Positions 44,151 to 55,964 of a DNA stretch of 64,000 nt are shown piece by piece. Position 1 is the stretch's first letter. Each line of letters starts with the position of its first letter. Origin of the DNA: Anodontia alba. Lineage: Eukaryota > Mollusca > Bivalvia > Lucinida > Lucinidae. The stretch is taken from positions 61,996,963 to 62,060,962 of the forward strand of contig OZ024833.1 of assembly GCA_964016985.1 (NCBI GenBank). The letters run 5' to 3'. A model generated the notes under the pieces. The model did no database searches. It saw only the letters and a list, made by a program, of their open reading frames with translations, and had not been told where the DNA came from. The translations under genes were made by a program, and so were the position numbers.

Positions 44151-44261
44151 ATTTATTCCTTATGATTCAAACTTTGTCATTAAAATGTTACAAATGTTGC
44201 CAAACAATGTCAATCTTTCAAGACACGGGAAGCAAAATTGATCCGACGGATTCCTGATCTG

Positions 44262-44489
44262 GGCCCAGTTGTTCAAAACTAACGATGTCGTTACTTAACG
44301 TATCGTTAAAACTTTGATCATTAAATATGGCATATATGCTACTATTTTTGCTGAATAAATATGAGTAGCTACTCACATTTCTTCAGCAAAAATACCTGTG
44401 AATTAGATATTGTACTTACTAGAACAGTTAACATTTTGACCACTAACGAATTCGTTAAGCTAACGATGGTTTGAACAGTTGGTCCTTGA
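44262..44489 (+). mobile_element. GTTCAAA element with inverted ends
   Basis: CCCAGTTGTTCAAAACTAAC, GATGTCGTTACTTAACG, palindromic centre AATATGAGTAGCTACTCAC, and end GTTAAGCTAACGATGGTTTG, AACAGTTGGTCC. Ends are inverted repeats of about 25 bp. A right-half fragment is at 18395-18525. Confidence 0.75.
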
Positions 44490-44887
44490 TTTCATTGAAG
44501 TGTAAAACTTTTTTTTTAACCAATCGAATCACGTGAAATGTGTATAAAGATGGAATTTGGAATTATAAAAAAAGAAAAAGAAAAGTAAAATATGTCGCGA
44601 CACTTGCTTGGCACATTGGTTGCCATAGCAGAGTAAGTCTCCTCGAGGACAGTTCCTCGACTGCCAGAGACATGTGCATACATGTATGCGTGGTGCCAAC
44701 CACTAATGAAGAACTAAATGAGCCCGAACATAGCATTTCCTACAATATTGCATGTGAGCCCAACGAAGATTCCGATCCGCCTGGCATCCGCACAGTCTGA
44801 TCAATGCCTTCGTAGGGCACTGTATGGGTAACAATGGATCCAAGGCATCTCCAGGCGAACAACGGTTACTAAGCATGTTAAGACAGG
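44490..44887. other. Mostly unassigned
   Basis: Holds a GATTCCGATC..CGCACAGTCTGATCA relic of the CTGCGC hairpin type near 44768-44803. No gene recognised. Confidence 0.4.
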
Positions 44888-45074
44888 TTAACTCTTGTCC
44901 TGCTGAATAAATTAAGGTGCCACACCCATTTCTAATTTTCAGCCAATCCGATTACTTGATCCAGATTGTTGATATAAAATCGTATACTTAATGGCAAACA
45001 GTGCAGATCCAGATCAGTTGGCTTCTCTGCTTGCAAAGGCAGAACATAGTTGGGTTCAGCAGGACAAATGTTAA
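44888..45074 (-). mobile_element. MITE-5 copy 3, reversed, hairpin half lost
   Basis: TTAACTCTTGTCCTGCTGAA to CAGCAGGACAAATGTTAA. GATCCAGATCAGTTGGCTTC is kept but the mirror stem is deleted. Confidence 0.75.
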
Positions 45075-45349
45075 TGGGATAATGGAGCTAGAAATAAAAA
45101 AAAATGAAAAACTGGTTTAATAACTGCAAATTTATGAAATACTTGGTAACGCAATATATGCCAACGCATGCCATTTTACATGCAGCAGATCTACATTTAT
45201 ATAACTGTAAGCCCCCGAGGGAAAGATTCATCGTTTGGCTTCTCCGTGACGAGACTCTATCTCTCTTCTGTTTTACATGTACCCGCATTTACATTTAATT
45301 TCCACTTTTTGTACTTAATATTCAGTTCTCCAATGCCAGAAAAAAATCT

Positions 45350-45485
45350 TTACATTTAAGCATTTTGCTTATTTTTGCACAAAGACAGTTGTGGATAGTC
45401 ATTTGAAGCGCCTCTCAGAGGCGCTTCTCATGAGTACCCACAACATCTGTTTATGTGTAGAAATGAGGTAAGCTTTCAGTATTTT
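45350..45485. repeat. AGAAGCGCCTC core-A relative
   Basis: CTTATTTTTGCACAAAGACAG, TTGTGGATAGTCATTTGAAG, CGCCTCTCAGAGGCGCTTCT, CATGAGTACCCACAACATCT and GTGTAGAAATGAGG. The layout matches core-A but the stem has GAAGCGCCTC in place of GAACCGCCTC. Outer ends unknown. Confidence 0.6.
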
Positions 45486-45591
45486 TGTTTAAAATTAGGC
45501 ATATTCAGAGTAATAGCTGAACGTATACATATTTCATAGCTGTTTGTACGTAATGAGCCACTAATTAATTAAAACTGTAACAGGGGACAAT

Positions 45592-45805
45592 TTAACCCTT
45601 GTCCTGCTGAACTCAGATGTACCCTGTCTTTGCAAACAGTGCAGATCCAGATCAGTTGGCTTCTGAAGAAGCCAACTATTCTGGATCTGCAATGTTGGCC
45701 ATTAATTATTGGGCTTTATAGCAACAATCCGGATCAAGTAATCTAATCGGCTGAAAATTAGAAGTGGATGTGGCATCTTAATTTATTCAGCATGACAAGG
45801 GTTAA
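45592..45805 (+). mobile_element. MITE-5 copy 4
   Basis: TTAACCCTTGTCCTGCTGAA to TTCAGCATGACAAGGGTTAA, the cleanest ends of the family (20 bp, nearly perfect inverted). The core-B hairpin is at 45638-45707. Confidence 0.85.
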
Positions 45806-46744
45806 GAGTAAATGATTTTCTAGCGTTTAAGAATTTAACATTAAGTACAATAAGGTTAGAGGGCAGATGCATAATATAAGTTAGTAATTAAGGTATCACG
45901 TTTTGTATGCTTGTCTCCGGATTATTGGGGAAAAGTGCTTATGAACTAAGTTAGTTGATGGGAATTTTGGCCTTAATCCCATCAACTATCTCAGGAGAGA
46001 GAGAGAGAAGGGAGAGAGAGAGAGAGAGCTTCGGCATTCCAAGCTGCAACCATTCTGGGACAAAAGCAGTGCTTCAAGACGTCCGTTTGCTCATTCTAGG
46101 GAAAAAGGAGTGAGGCCTAGTGCTCCCGCTCATTCTACTCTTTTGTCAGAATCAGAATAGTTTTCTGGTGGCACATCTAGCAGTTCTTCAGTCTGGGGTG
46201 GCTGCAATAAAGATAATCTGAGTGGACAGTCGCTACCGTTTTGTGGTAGTCATAGCGGGGTGTCTTGAGGAGCCTTGGGGGTCTTGGGGTGCTTAAACAC
46301 ACAAACACTTTCATGTTACCTCATCTAAGCACAGGAGCTTGAAGTTCTGTCCATATATAATTCATAATGTCCAAAATAAAAAAAATGACAGTAAGCCATT
46401 TCTTTGAAATTGCTTCAGAGTTTTTATATTTGGACATTTTCAGTAACGTTTGATGGACCAGACTTCAAGCGCCTGTGATCTAAGTAACAGAGGCGGTAAA
46501 TTTCATCTCTTTGTTCCCTAAAGGTATACTAATAAGGTGGATTCTGGCTCTATGTACAAAGTTTGAGAAATTGCATCCCAAGCCAAAATTTAGTACCATT
46601 GTAATGTAGTCATTGTTGAGACGAGGACTTGAAAAATAGAATAAAAATAAAATGTAAATGTAAATGCGGGTAAAAAGGAACAGAGATAAGCTTCGCCACT
46701 TAGAATCTAAACGGTGAAGTGTGCCCTGTGGGACTTACAATCTT
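45806..46744. other. Unique-looking DNA with a GA tract
   Basis: About 0.9 kb without a recognised repeat except (GA)n at 45996-46028. No gene recognised. Confidence 0.45.
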
Positions 46745-46969
46745 ATTAACCCATTATAGAACGAATAGACTCCCCCACACTATATATTGAATAAATCAAA
46801 TTTCAAATTTAGGCATGTCAGGTTAATTTAATTATCCCAAAAGAAAATTGGTTAAACTATTTACAAACAGCAGAGACCAAAATCAGACGCAGCAGAATGC
46901 GGCGTCTGATCTGTGTCTTCAATGCTTGCCAATTACCTTTTTGTGGGGTCTCTAGACTAAAATGGGTAA
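46745..46969 (+). mobile_element. MITE-6 copy 2 (core-B)
   Basis: TTAACCCATTATAG to CTAAAATGGGTAA inverted ends. ACTCCCCCACACTATATATT, ACAAACAGCAGAGACC, stem AGACGCAGCAGAATGCGGCG and GGTCTCTAGACTAAAATGGG. Confidence 0.8.
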
Positions 46970-47075
46970 CGCATATGCTGCCAACCAAAATTATCAGACA
47001 CTACCGTATTCTACTATATAATACTTGCATAAGTTGAATAAAAGATAATTGTTGGATACCACGTTTACCATGAAT

Positions 47076-47366
47076 ACACGGCCTCGGTGGCTGGTCCGGA
47101 GGTCGGGGGTTCGATCTCCGTCGGGTCTGGCAACTTTCATTCGTAGGGATTGATCTTGAAATATTTTCTACGGTATCCTCTCCCTACCGATGATTCAAGA
47201 CGGGCAATTATCAATTTCTGGCGGAAGAATTTGCACCAGTACTGGTTAACCGTTGGAAGACTAAGCATACCCAGGAAAAAGTGTGGATAGGTAAAAACTG
47301 ACCGCGCTCGACATAACTATAATGGGCTGACTGGGCCGTAAAACCTCTAAACAAACAAAAATACAC
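47076..47366 (+). mobile_element. tRNA-SINE S-I, near full length
   Basis: CGGCCTCGGTGGCTGG (A-box partly lost), B-box GGTTCGATCTCC, full body to GGGCCGTAAAACCTCTAAAC. No clear target duplication. Confidence 0.8.
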
Positions 47367-47492
47367 AACTTAACTCTTTACTTATTCTTCTCCAAAATTT
47401 CAAGAAGACCATTTTACTACCTGTGTGTGTGTAAAATTATTGAATGATTGGTATACAGTGTAGATCTTGATTAGACGTTGCATATTCCTTAC

Positions 47493-47699
47493 TAGACTGG
47501 CTCCAGTCTCCAGTGACTAAATATTTTTTCTCATAATCCCGTTTGATAATCCACTAAAATAAAACCAAAAAACTATCGTGACTATAAAGGCTGGTGACCA
47601 GCCTTTATAGTCACGATAGTTTCTTTGGTTTTATTTTAGTGGATTATTAAACAGATTATAAGAAAAAATATTTTGTCACTAGAGACTGGAGCCAGTCTA
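47493..47699. mobile_element. Fold-back FB-1 copy 2, perfect 9-bp target duplication
   Basis: TAGACTGGCTCCAGTCTCC to GGAGCCAGTCTA with nearly perfect arms, meeting at AAAGGCTGGTGACCAGCCTT. ATTCCTTAC occurs at 47484-47492 and 47700-47708. The arms match each other better than copy 1, so this insertion is young. Confidence 0.92.
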
Positions 47700-47708
47700 A
47701 TTCCTTAC

Positions 47709-48196
47709 TTGGGAAGACTGATTTGTGACAGTAGACCTTTCCGATTAATCTCATTTAAGGTTTTGTGAATAGGCCTCTGATAAAAAATGCATGGAACTGC
47801 AGCGTAATTCATAATCCCTACCCTGTCTAAATTAGTCTATTGATCAAAGACAAAGTTTGATATAAAGTAGGTCAGAAAACAGCACATAGGTCACAATATA
47901 GAAACTGTGCAACATACAAGTGTTTGTATAAAGTAATCAAAGTTCAAAATTTAGATCAAAATTTAGATCGCTGGTATCTGCTTTTGGTTTGCGACACACT
48001 ACACTGTCTTTATGTTTGTATCCATACATTTAATTTAGTAAGTGTATGCCATACCGTACTTGAGATATGTTCCGGTTGTGTAAAATAGGTCTGAGGTAAA
48101 AATTTGACTGAGCCACATTTGAACTACGAAACACCATATTTGTAAGTTGTACCCACACATCAATACTGGTAAGCTTAGCTCGTAAGATACAGTAGC
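47709..48196. other. No feature recognised
   Basis: No gene or repeat recognised. Confidence 0.4.
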
Positions 48197-48583
48197 TACA
48201 GTTAGATATGATTCGAACACAGATGGCTCGATTACCGTTTCTGATTCGAACTCGTTTTATTGTCCTAGGAAATTCCTCCGATAGCTCAAGAAAGCAAATA
48301 TTTAGGGATGTTTTAGGAAATTTTCTTATATTATCATGAAAATGTATGTTGTGTGTATTCATTAGAATCGCCTCATCGAGGCGATTCTAATGAATACACT
48401 CAACATACCATTATCGAGATCGAAACGACATTTTAAAAAAAAATCCCCATTTGCCTCCTGACCTGACGCTACGATTACTTCTCAGTGGTTCGAATTACCC
48501 ACTTCTCAGTGGTTCGAATTACCCATGTCGAGAGCAAATTTCCATGGTTCCAAAGATATTCACTTCATTGAAGTTCGCCTCTA
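48197..48583 (+). mobile_element. MITE-3 copy 5
   Basis: TACAGTTAGATATGATTCG to GAAGTTCGCCTCTA, ends eroded. Core ATTCATTAGAATCGCCTC with mirror. A 27-bp tandem duplication (ACTTCTCAGTGGTTCGAATT) sits at about 48477-48530. Confidence 0.77.
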
Positions 48584-49335
48584 TAGGCACAGGAGACGAA
48601 CCCAGACGGAGTTTAAACATATACACTGGGCAAATCATCCAACCGGCTACTTTTGTTTTCTCTGTAAATCCTATCAAATGTGAATGGATTTAAATTAACT
48701 TGGTGTTAAATGATTTACTAGACGTTGTCATATGATGAGCTGGCACAGATTGGCATTTTTGAAGTTTTAAAACGCAGTTTTCTAGCAAAATTTAAAAAGC
48801 ATTAAATGCGTATATGCAATCCTTATTCTATTAATTCCGATTCCAAAAAATAACAACCATCGTTAATACATAATCACTAACAATAAAAACATTAAAAACT
48901 GCAGTTATGTCGAAGTGCAAAGTAAGAAAATGACAATGAGGTTTCATTTTTTTTAATTTGTAATTTTCTATTCACCTCAATGGAAACTTAGTCAGTCCGT
49001 AACGCAAGAACCATTCGGCCATTCCATTTCTGTCCGGTCTGCTCTTTTGAGTATTGCTATCTTGATGATTTATTCTGTGAAAAATCTTAAAAGTTTACAT
49101 GTATCAGCAACTTTTTTGATAGAAAACAATGAAATGCCGTTTATGGAGATTTAAGCCAAGGTGGCCGGTTAGAACTTTTGACTATTATAATCCCTTCTAA
49201 TGGACTGGCGGGGGTCTAATAAATATTCACTTAGATTAGTGAATCTGAAACTTTCTATTGAAGATATTTCTATTATATGTTTGCAGCCATTCAAAAACAC
49301 AACAATTAAAAACAAATTATCGGCTACGGAATTCA
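48584..49335. other. No feature recognised
   Basis: No gene or repeat recognised. Confidence 0.4.
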
Positions 49336-49456
49336 GTATACCCACAATCTATGTTTTTGAGCAGAAATAAGAAAAATCATGTATACCCCTGTAAACCCCA
49401 GTTTTAATATATAAAAATGGGGTTTAAGGGGGTCAAAATTATATGTTTTCGTGATG
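49336..49456 (-). mobile_element. MITE-1 copy 17, half element
   Basis: It starts inside the right stem (TACCCACAATCTATG) and runs to ATGTTTTCGTGATG. The other half and the palindrome apex are missing. Confidence 0.83.
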
Positions 49457-50640
49457 TTCTTTCCTCGGAGAAGGGACCTCTTGTAAGAAAGGGTCTGATG
49501 TGCAAAAAAGCAAACAGGAAATCACAAGAGCTGTATCCTTTCGTAGAAAGTAGTGAACATCAGTCTGCAGAGTTACCTTGTATCTGTAAACAGTCTGTGC
49601 CATGGCAAACATTGCAGACCCTGATCAGACTTCGAGGTCTGCGGTACCTGAACTACAGTTACTCTTTTGCTTAATAGGTCCATCGTTTGACGCTAGATAT
49701 TGAACGATGAAGCAAAACAGATCTCCTCTGAGAGGAAAGCATCTCTGATTATCTAAGCATTGCTATTTTTGGCATTAACCTTTATCGATCTCTGGGCAAA
49801 TTCAGCAGGTGACAAATTGTTGTCGTTTTGTTTTTCTTATTTCTATTTTAAAACAAAAACGGGATTTGGCATTTAGTGCAAATTTTCTCCATTGGAGACA
49901 ATTTACACGAAATGTCAAATCCTCTTTTCTGGGAAAAATATGAAAAATATTTCAAAATATCATCTGCTGAAAATTTTACTCCAAGTGCTAAGCGTTAATT
50001 ACTGCAAATGTTTGCAGCAGAGCCTGACAACTCGGAGACATTTATACACATGCAAAACAGCCAAATACTTTGTACATGTTGTTACCATATAGTAACTGGG
50101 AAATTAGGCGTTCTCAGATCAACCTACACAGTTGTAATATAGTTTAGTCATGATGTGAACACGCACACTTCAGTAAAAAATACATTATGAATACCCAAAA
50201 TGTCTGTTTTCTATGGAGCAATAAAGTTGTGAGAGTGTCCTAAACTTGGACAAACTCCATAATTCAAATGAGAGAAAAAGACTAATTATTTATTTAGACC
50301 CAACCCATTTACACATTTCTGCTTGGCATGTATAAACTAATTTGCAGACAAATGGTGCTGTCTGTTTCTGCAAATGAGTAATTTTAAAAACAATAAAAAT
50401 AAACAATATGTCTATTATTGTAATCATGGTTTCTAAAAAGTTTCAGTTTGCCTGGACGTTGGCTATCTTAAACATACATGCATATCTCTTCTAATTGTGT
50501 TTTTCCATGATCCCGTGCATGCATACGTGGTCGTGTGCGTGTGTGCACTGCCGTAGTAAGAGATTACAGGGAGTTCACTTTCATACCAGATTGCCTGTCA
50601 AAAAGATCGCATGTGGTTCTATTCGCCGCGAAAATAAAAT
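49457..50640. other. Mostly unassigned; one hairpin
   Basis: GGGATTTGGCATTTAGTGCA..TGTCAAATCC at about 49861-49922 is an imperfect hairpin. It is followed by TATGAAAAATAT and AAAATTTTAC, the arrangement of MITE-1's right arm with another core. A core-B relic (GGCAAACATTGCAGACCC) is near 49603. No gene recognised. Confidence 0.4.
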
Positions 50641-50642
50641 AG

Positions 50643-50713
50643 AAGCCAACTGATCTGAATCTACACTGTTTGCAAAGGCAGGGCATATTCGGGTTCACCA
50701 AAACCAGGGTTAA
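50643..50713 (-). repeat. MITE-5 fragment
   Basis: GAAGCCAACTGATCTGAATC, TACACTGTTTGCAAAGGCAG, and CCAGGGTTAA end. Only the hairpin-proximal third remains. Confidence 0.65.
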
Positions 50714-51285
50714 GATAAATATGGTAAGGAATTATGGTATCCTAATGCTTATAGTCTAGTTTTTGTAGGCATGAGTTGGTACTGTTATCCAGCTAGAAGC
50801 TATAATTGACTGGAGAGTGATTAAACAAACAATAAAGCCATAACACAGACAATTCAATGGCACCTTATAACCTTAAGGGACAGCAAATTTGAGCGATACC
50901 AAATGTCTAGCCATTGGTGTTTACGAAATAACGAAAGAAGACAAATGTCAGTTAAGCGTTACGACACAAGGGTATACTGAAAAAGAAAATTACGTGTTTG
51001 TTACTTTGCTAATGGGATTTACAAAACATACACAAACATGAGTTACACAGTAGAGAATTAATTGACATTCTTCACCATAAACGTTTTACGTTATTATCGC
51101 TTTGCGAATGACAACGAGGTCTCGCGGCTTCTGGTCTAAATATTCCCAATTCGAAGTCAGTGCCAGCAGTCACCACAGTCTAACTTCAATTCAATAGCGT
51201 CTTGACGTCGACAACAACGGTTCACCGACAAAACAAAGACGGAAATATGCTTTAACCAACCACCCAACCTATGACATGTGAGCCA
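50714..51285. other. No feature recognised
   Basis: No gene or repeat recognised. Confidence 0.4.
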
Positions 51286-51573
51286 CGCTGGCCTCTGTGG
51301 CTCAGTCGGATGCACGACCGACCGGTGTTCTGGAAGTCGCGAGTTCGATCCTCGCCAAGTCCGGCAACATTCTTTCGTGGAGATTTTTCATGAAATATTT
51401 TCTATGGTCATTCTCTCCCGCTGTTTAGGACAGTTGTCAGTTTCTGGCGAGAGATTGTGCACAAATTCTGGTTTACCGCTTAAAGGGCTAAGCCTGCCCA
51501 GGAAAATGTGGTTAGGTAAACTTACCAGCTCGACATGACCTTAATGGATCGTAAGATCTCAACTCAATCACAA
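51286..51573 (+). mobile_element. tRNA-SINE S-I, near full length
   Basis: CTGGCCTCTGTGGCTCAGTC, B-box AGTTCGATCCTC, GGCAACATTCTTTCGTGGAG, body to GCTCGACATGACC and ATCTCAACTCAATCAC. The 86-residue frame across it is an artefact. Confidence 0.82.
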
Positions 51574-51745
51574 CGTGTGCGCCTCAACGTCGGAAAACGT
51601 ACCTTCTGACATTTGAGCTCAAATCAGCCTGCGCATCTATTCAGTATGGTCAGAGTTTTCGTTGTCTGCATTAGGAATATTTACATCTTTGGCTATCAGA
51701 AGGCACGTTTCCTGACTTTACCACTCAAACTGACAGAAGACCAAA
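51574..51745. repeat. CTGCGC hairpin-type relic
   Basis: ACCTTCTGACATTTGAGCTC, AAATCAGCCTGCGCATCTAT and GAAGGCACGTTTCCTGAC resemble the arms at 52140-52330. Confidence 0.45.
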
Positions 51746-51748
51746 CGA

Positions 51749-51976
51749 TTAACCCTTATATACTGAGTGGACTCTTCTATCGCAATCGTTTGAAAAGCTC
51801 CATTTTCAATAGAAGAGGTGTCAGGTTATTTTTATTATCACCATGTTTTATAAAAAATTCTTGTATTTAATACAAACAGTTTAGACCCTGATCAGACGCC
51901 GCGTTCTGTGGCGTCTGATCTGGGTCCACACTGTTTGCCAATGTTCCTTTTATAGGACTCTAGGCATTAATGGGTC
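51749..51976 (+). mobile_element. MITE-6 copy 3 (core-B)
   Basis: TTAACCCTTATATACTGAG opens, GAAGAGGTGTCAGG follows, the core-B hairpin is at 51872-51939 (AGACGCCGCGTTCTGTGGCG), and GGACTCTAGGCATTAATGGG ends it. Confidence 0.65.
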
Positions 51977-52129
51977 AACTGTAAACTTTCAAGCAATTTA
52001 CAATAGACCGTTACTAATACATGGCCCGTTCGCAAAACAGATTAGATTCTAGAATTTATACGCGCACTAGAGTCCCGGAACACGCATTTCTGTCTTACCA
52101 CTGCCAGAATTGCAGCGTGAAAACACTTG

Positions 52130-52340
52130 TGTATCCACGTCAGAAAATGTATCTTCTGACATGTGCGCCAAGCAAAGATTAAGATCAGCCTGCGCATTTG
52201 CGCAGTCTGATCAGAATCTTCACTAGGCGGTCGGGACAGCCAGTGATGCAAATTTTCTTTATGCGGACAACGAAGATTCTGTTCAGACTGCACGGATGCG
52301 CTGCTGGATTTGAGTCTTGATTGGGCGCATATGTCAGCGG
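52130..52340. repeat. GATCAG..CTGCGC hairpin repeat
   Basis: AATGTATCTTCTGACATGTG, AGATCAGCCTGCGCATTTGC, GCAGTCTGATCAGAATCTTC and, after a spacer, CAGACTGCACGGATGCGC. The same hairpin type occurs at 36300 and 53990. Confidence 0.6.
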
Positions 52341-52344
52341 GTAT

Positions 52345-53237
52345 GTATTCTCTCGTGGCGGCGTTCATGCTTCTTCTTTATTACAATTTTGATAGCGTTT
52401 TAGAGCAGCGTCATATCTCCACGCAAAAAAAAAAACATATCTTGTGGATACTTATTACAAGATACTCGCAAAAGCATATGGTTTCGCAGAGAAATGAAAT
52501 AAATATCAGCTTGTTTTATTGAAAACAAAACATTTTATCTAGGTTATGGAACGCTATACTATAATTTTCAAATGTTATCCTCGTGTAAAGTAGCTGTGAA
52601 AAAGATGAATGAAGTCGATCATGAAACGCTTCAAATTGTTTATAATCTTATGTCTTACTGTTCAAAGTAGTTAGCATATTGTTTTAATGCAATATTTTAT
52701 CCGAAAGCTTAATGTTGTAGAAGTTTACAGTGGTGTATAAAGCAACACGAAAGATTGATAGAATTCTGATAAAAAGAAATTGGCAAAGTATTTACATATC
52801 ATTAACTGAGATAATAAAGGCAATAGGATACAAAATACATTTTATGCTTCATTTTTGAGAGGCCAGGGTGTGTGTGTGATATGGGGGGTGGAGTGGGTGG
52901 GGGGTGCGGTTACCAAACCGCCACCAGATTCAATACCACATTTCGACAATTCGTTTTCTGTTACTACCAACCTACATGTAATAGTTACCTACTCTACTAA
53001 TGATTTTAACACTAAATTCTGTATTTAAACATATTAGCCATTTACACACTGATGCTTATAAATATCGAAAAATTATCACCAAAGAAAACTTCAAAAGAAA
53101 TAATATTATCATATTGAATACAATGTCGGTGGACGAATATGAATATTCCAGTAAAGCACGCCAAATTTACAGGGTCCGGTAAAAAGTGTGACCCGAGCCG
53201 TGAACCTACTAAACATCGACTTTTTACACCGAAAAGG

Positions 53238-53238
<1 letters not shown>
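52345..53238. other. No feature recognised
   Basis: AT-rich, with a G/T-rich stretch at 52869-52910. No gene recognised. Confidence 0.4.

Positions 53239-53282
<44 letters not shown>
53239..53282. repeat. (GT)n microsatellite
   Basis: About 22 perfect TG repeats. Confidence 0.95.
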
Positions 53283-53285
<3 letters not shown>

Positions 53286-53365
53286 ATTTCAGCATAAATC
53301 CCAATCCGTTCTAGAGGCCTACAGTATTTCAGGCAACCGCCGTCATCAGCGTTCAATGTTCTGAT

Positions 53366-53528
53366 CATTACGGCGCATAGTATTAAACACGCCTATTCAA
53401 ATATATTGAAAATTTCACCACCAAAAACTGAAAGTTTTCAGATAAACATCTGATATCTTCCATATTTCTGCTCAAAATATAGATTGTAGGTACCACCTCG
53501 CCGAGGCGGTTCTAACGAGTAACCAAAA
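53366..53528 (-). mobile_element. MITE-1 copy 18, truncated
   Basis: CATTACG, a short interruption, AACACGCCTATTCAAATAT, the arm, a shortened left stem (GTACCACCTCGCCGAGGCGG), then it is lost after GAGTAACC. Confidence 0.75.
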
Positions 53529-53550
53529 TCACTGCAAATATATATATATT

Positions 53551-53839
53551 CATCACGAAAACATACCTATATAATTTTGACCACCTTAAACCCCACTTTT
53601 ATATAATAAAACTGGGGTTTAAAGTGGTATACAATATTTTTCTTATTTCTGCTCAAAAACATAGATTGTGGGTACTCGTTAGAACCGCCTCACGGAGGCG
53701 GTTCTAACGCGTACCCACAATCTATGTTTTGAGCAGAAATATGAAAATATCAGAGTTGTTTACCTGTTTTTTACCTGAAAATTTTCGGTTTTTGGAGGTG
53801 AAATTTTCTATATATTTGAATAGGCGTGTTTTCATAATG
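53551..53839 (+). mobile_element. MITE-1 copy 19
   Basis: CATCACGAAAACATACC to CGTGTTTTCATAATG. Core-A at about 53672-53719. It lies 22 bp from copy 18, opposite orientation. Confidence 0.86.
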
Positions 53840-53879
53840 AGTTACTTGCTATCATGTCATCATATGAGTCGTAAAGTGA

Positions 53880-54065
53880 TAAAAACTTACCTTCGCCTAA
53901 CGAAAACTCAAATCAATATGCGCATCCGCATCAGAGTCTTCATTGTCGGCATGAAGAAACTGCATCCTTGGCGATCCAAGTACGCCCAGTGAAGATTCTG
54001 ATCAGACTGCGCGAATCAGAATCTTCCCTGGGTGCACATGTTCGAAGGTACGTTCTCTGAAATTG
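53880..54065. repeat. GATCAG..CTGCGC hairpin repeat
   Basis: AATCAATATGCGCATCCGC, ATCAGAGTCTTCATTGTCGG, GAAGATTCTGATCAGACTGC and GCGAATCAGAATCTTCCC, with AGGTACGTTCTCTGA at the end. Confidence 0.6.
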
Positions 54066-55228
54066 CGGCACACATTGTAAATAACACAAATATACACTGA
54101 GAAATCTTATATATCATAACGCTTATCTTTTTCAATGTTTATAGGTTGCATCGTAATATTGGTTGGCACCTGTTGGAGATTATGTACAAACACGTAGAAG
54201 GCTTCGATAAATAATTTATTTCTCCATTTATCTAAAGATAATGCTTGTGATCTTAACTCCTCCCAAATCTTTCAGTGGATTATTTTGGAATGTATCGGAT
54301 ATGCTTCCGTGATGTCACGATAAAGGGACCAGAAGCCTAATTACTTTTCCATAGGATGCAATTATAGCATTTGAAAAATTCTGACCCTAACAGTATTCAT
54401 TGACTTCCAAGTTTCAAATTAAATGTTAGCCTTAGGCTGACAAAATACACCAGAAAAAAGAAGGGGTCTATTAGCATGTTTGGCACTTGTCTGCCCTTGA
54501 ACACATGCACCCTTATATTGGTGAAAAATAAACAATAGAAAAAGTTCACTGGGTCTATTTTTTTCAACATTTGCATCCTACAATGCCATTGGCAAATTTA
54601 AATCTGGGCTGCAATTAAATGAAAAATATTTTTTGTGTGTAAAACTGATATAAATTCAAGCAGACTCATCTATTATTTCCAATCAGAGTCAAGCTTTTTA
54701 TCAGATATAACTCTTGGCTTCCGTATACTTTCTGCTGGTTCAAGTCCTAACCACCCTAATTGGTATCCTGTTCCCGGAGCATTTGCTCCTGTATTATGTA
54801 TTTGGCTGTGTTATTTTTGACAGCTACAGATGGCCCTTTCAGTCTTAGAGATTTCCGTTAGGGCAGTTTGTGTCCGCAACTTATCGTACATCTTTCATTG
54901 GAATCTTTTGAAATTGGAAGATTGTCTTCTGTGATCTGGATATGTGCAACTGAATTTGGATTTTCAACTTGGCTATTTTTGGTCGTGTTTTACCAGTCTC
55001 ACACTATTTGTGGACCAAGCGTCACTTTGATTCGTAAATAGACGTTGAAGACAGATTCTTTTAAAATTATGTAGCTACATGTAATTGATCTTATGGCGAT
55101 GTGGTGTCTGCTTGTAACCAACTGTTATTACCTTAGGGAAGAAATTAATATATCAGTTTATGTACATTTTTTTTACATTGCATTGCCATATAAATTGATA
55201 AAAGATAAATTTCTTAATTGAACTGAAA
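54066..55228. other. No feature recognised
   Basis: About 1.2 kb without recognised repeats or genes. Confidence 0.45.
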
Positions 55229-55404
55229 CATTACGAAAACATGCCTATTCAAATATACTGAAAAGTTTACCACTAAAAATTGTAAATTTTCGGATAAAAA
55301 ATCTGATATTTTTTCAAATTTCTGCTCAAAACATAGATTGTGGTACTCATTAGAACCGCCTCGGGGTTTAAGGGTCAACATTATATAGGTATTTTTTCGT
55401 GATG
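55229..55404 (-). mobile_element. MITE-1 copy 20, deletion from palindrome apex
   Basis: CATTACGAAAACATGCC to ATTTTTTCGTGATG. The left stem stops at GAACCGCCTC and joins GGGGTTTAAGGG, so the right stem and most of the next arm are gone, as in copy 15. Confidence 0.86.
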
Positions 55405-55489
55405 GAACGTCCAGGCCCGGAGGTTATAAATCTTTCGTGCTCAGCTCAGCTGAACAGGAACTTTGTCCTCCTAATAAATCTCAAATTAC

Positions 55490-55749
55490 CATCACGAAAA
55501 CATGCCTATATAGTTTTTACCCCCTTAAACCCCACTTTTATACAGTAAAACTGGGGTTTACAGAGGTATACATTAGTTTTCTTATTTCTACTCGATACAT
55601 AGATTGTGGCGAAGCGGTTCTAACGAGTACCCACAATCTATGTTTTGAGCAGAAATATGAAAAATATCTGAATTTTTTATCTGAAAATTTTCATTTTTTT
55701 GGGGGTGGTAAAATTTTCAGCATATTTGAATAGGCTTGTTTTCGTAATG
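55490..55749 (+). mobile_element. MITE-1 copy 21, left stem lost
   Basis: CATCACGAAAACATGCC to GCTTGTTTTCGTAATG. GATTGTGG joins CGAAGCGGTTCTAACG, so most of the left stem is missing. Confidence 0.86.
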
Positions 55750-55964
55750 TAATAATTAAAATGCTTTCTTGGTAAACATAGCTGAGCATGAAAATGAGAA
55801 TGAAAATGCTAACTTTACTGAGTTGGCATTTTTATATTTATTAGTAGAGAAAATTTCATGCTCAGCTGAGTTGAGCATGAAAAAAAGTTTTATAACATGG
55901 GGGCCGAAAAAGAAAATTGTCTTTTCCTTGCTTGTAAACAGAAACATGTTTTTTTTCTATTTTG

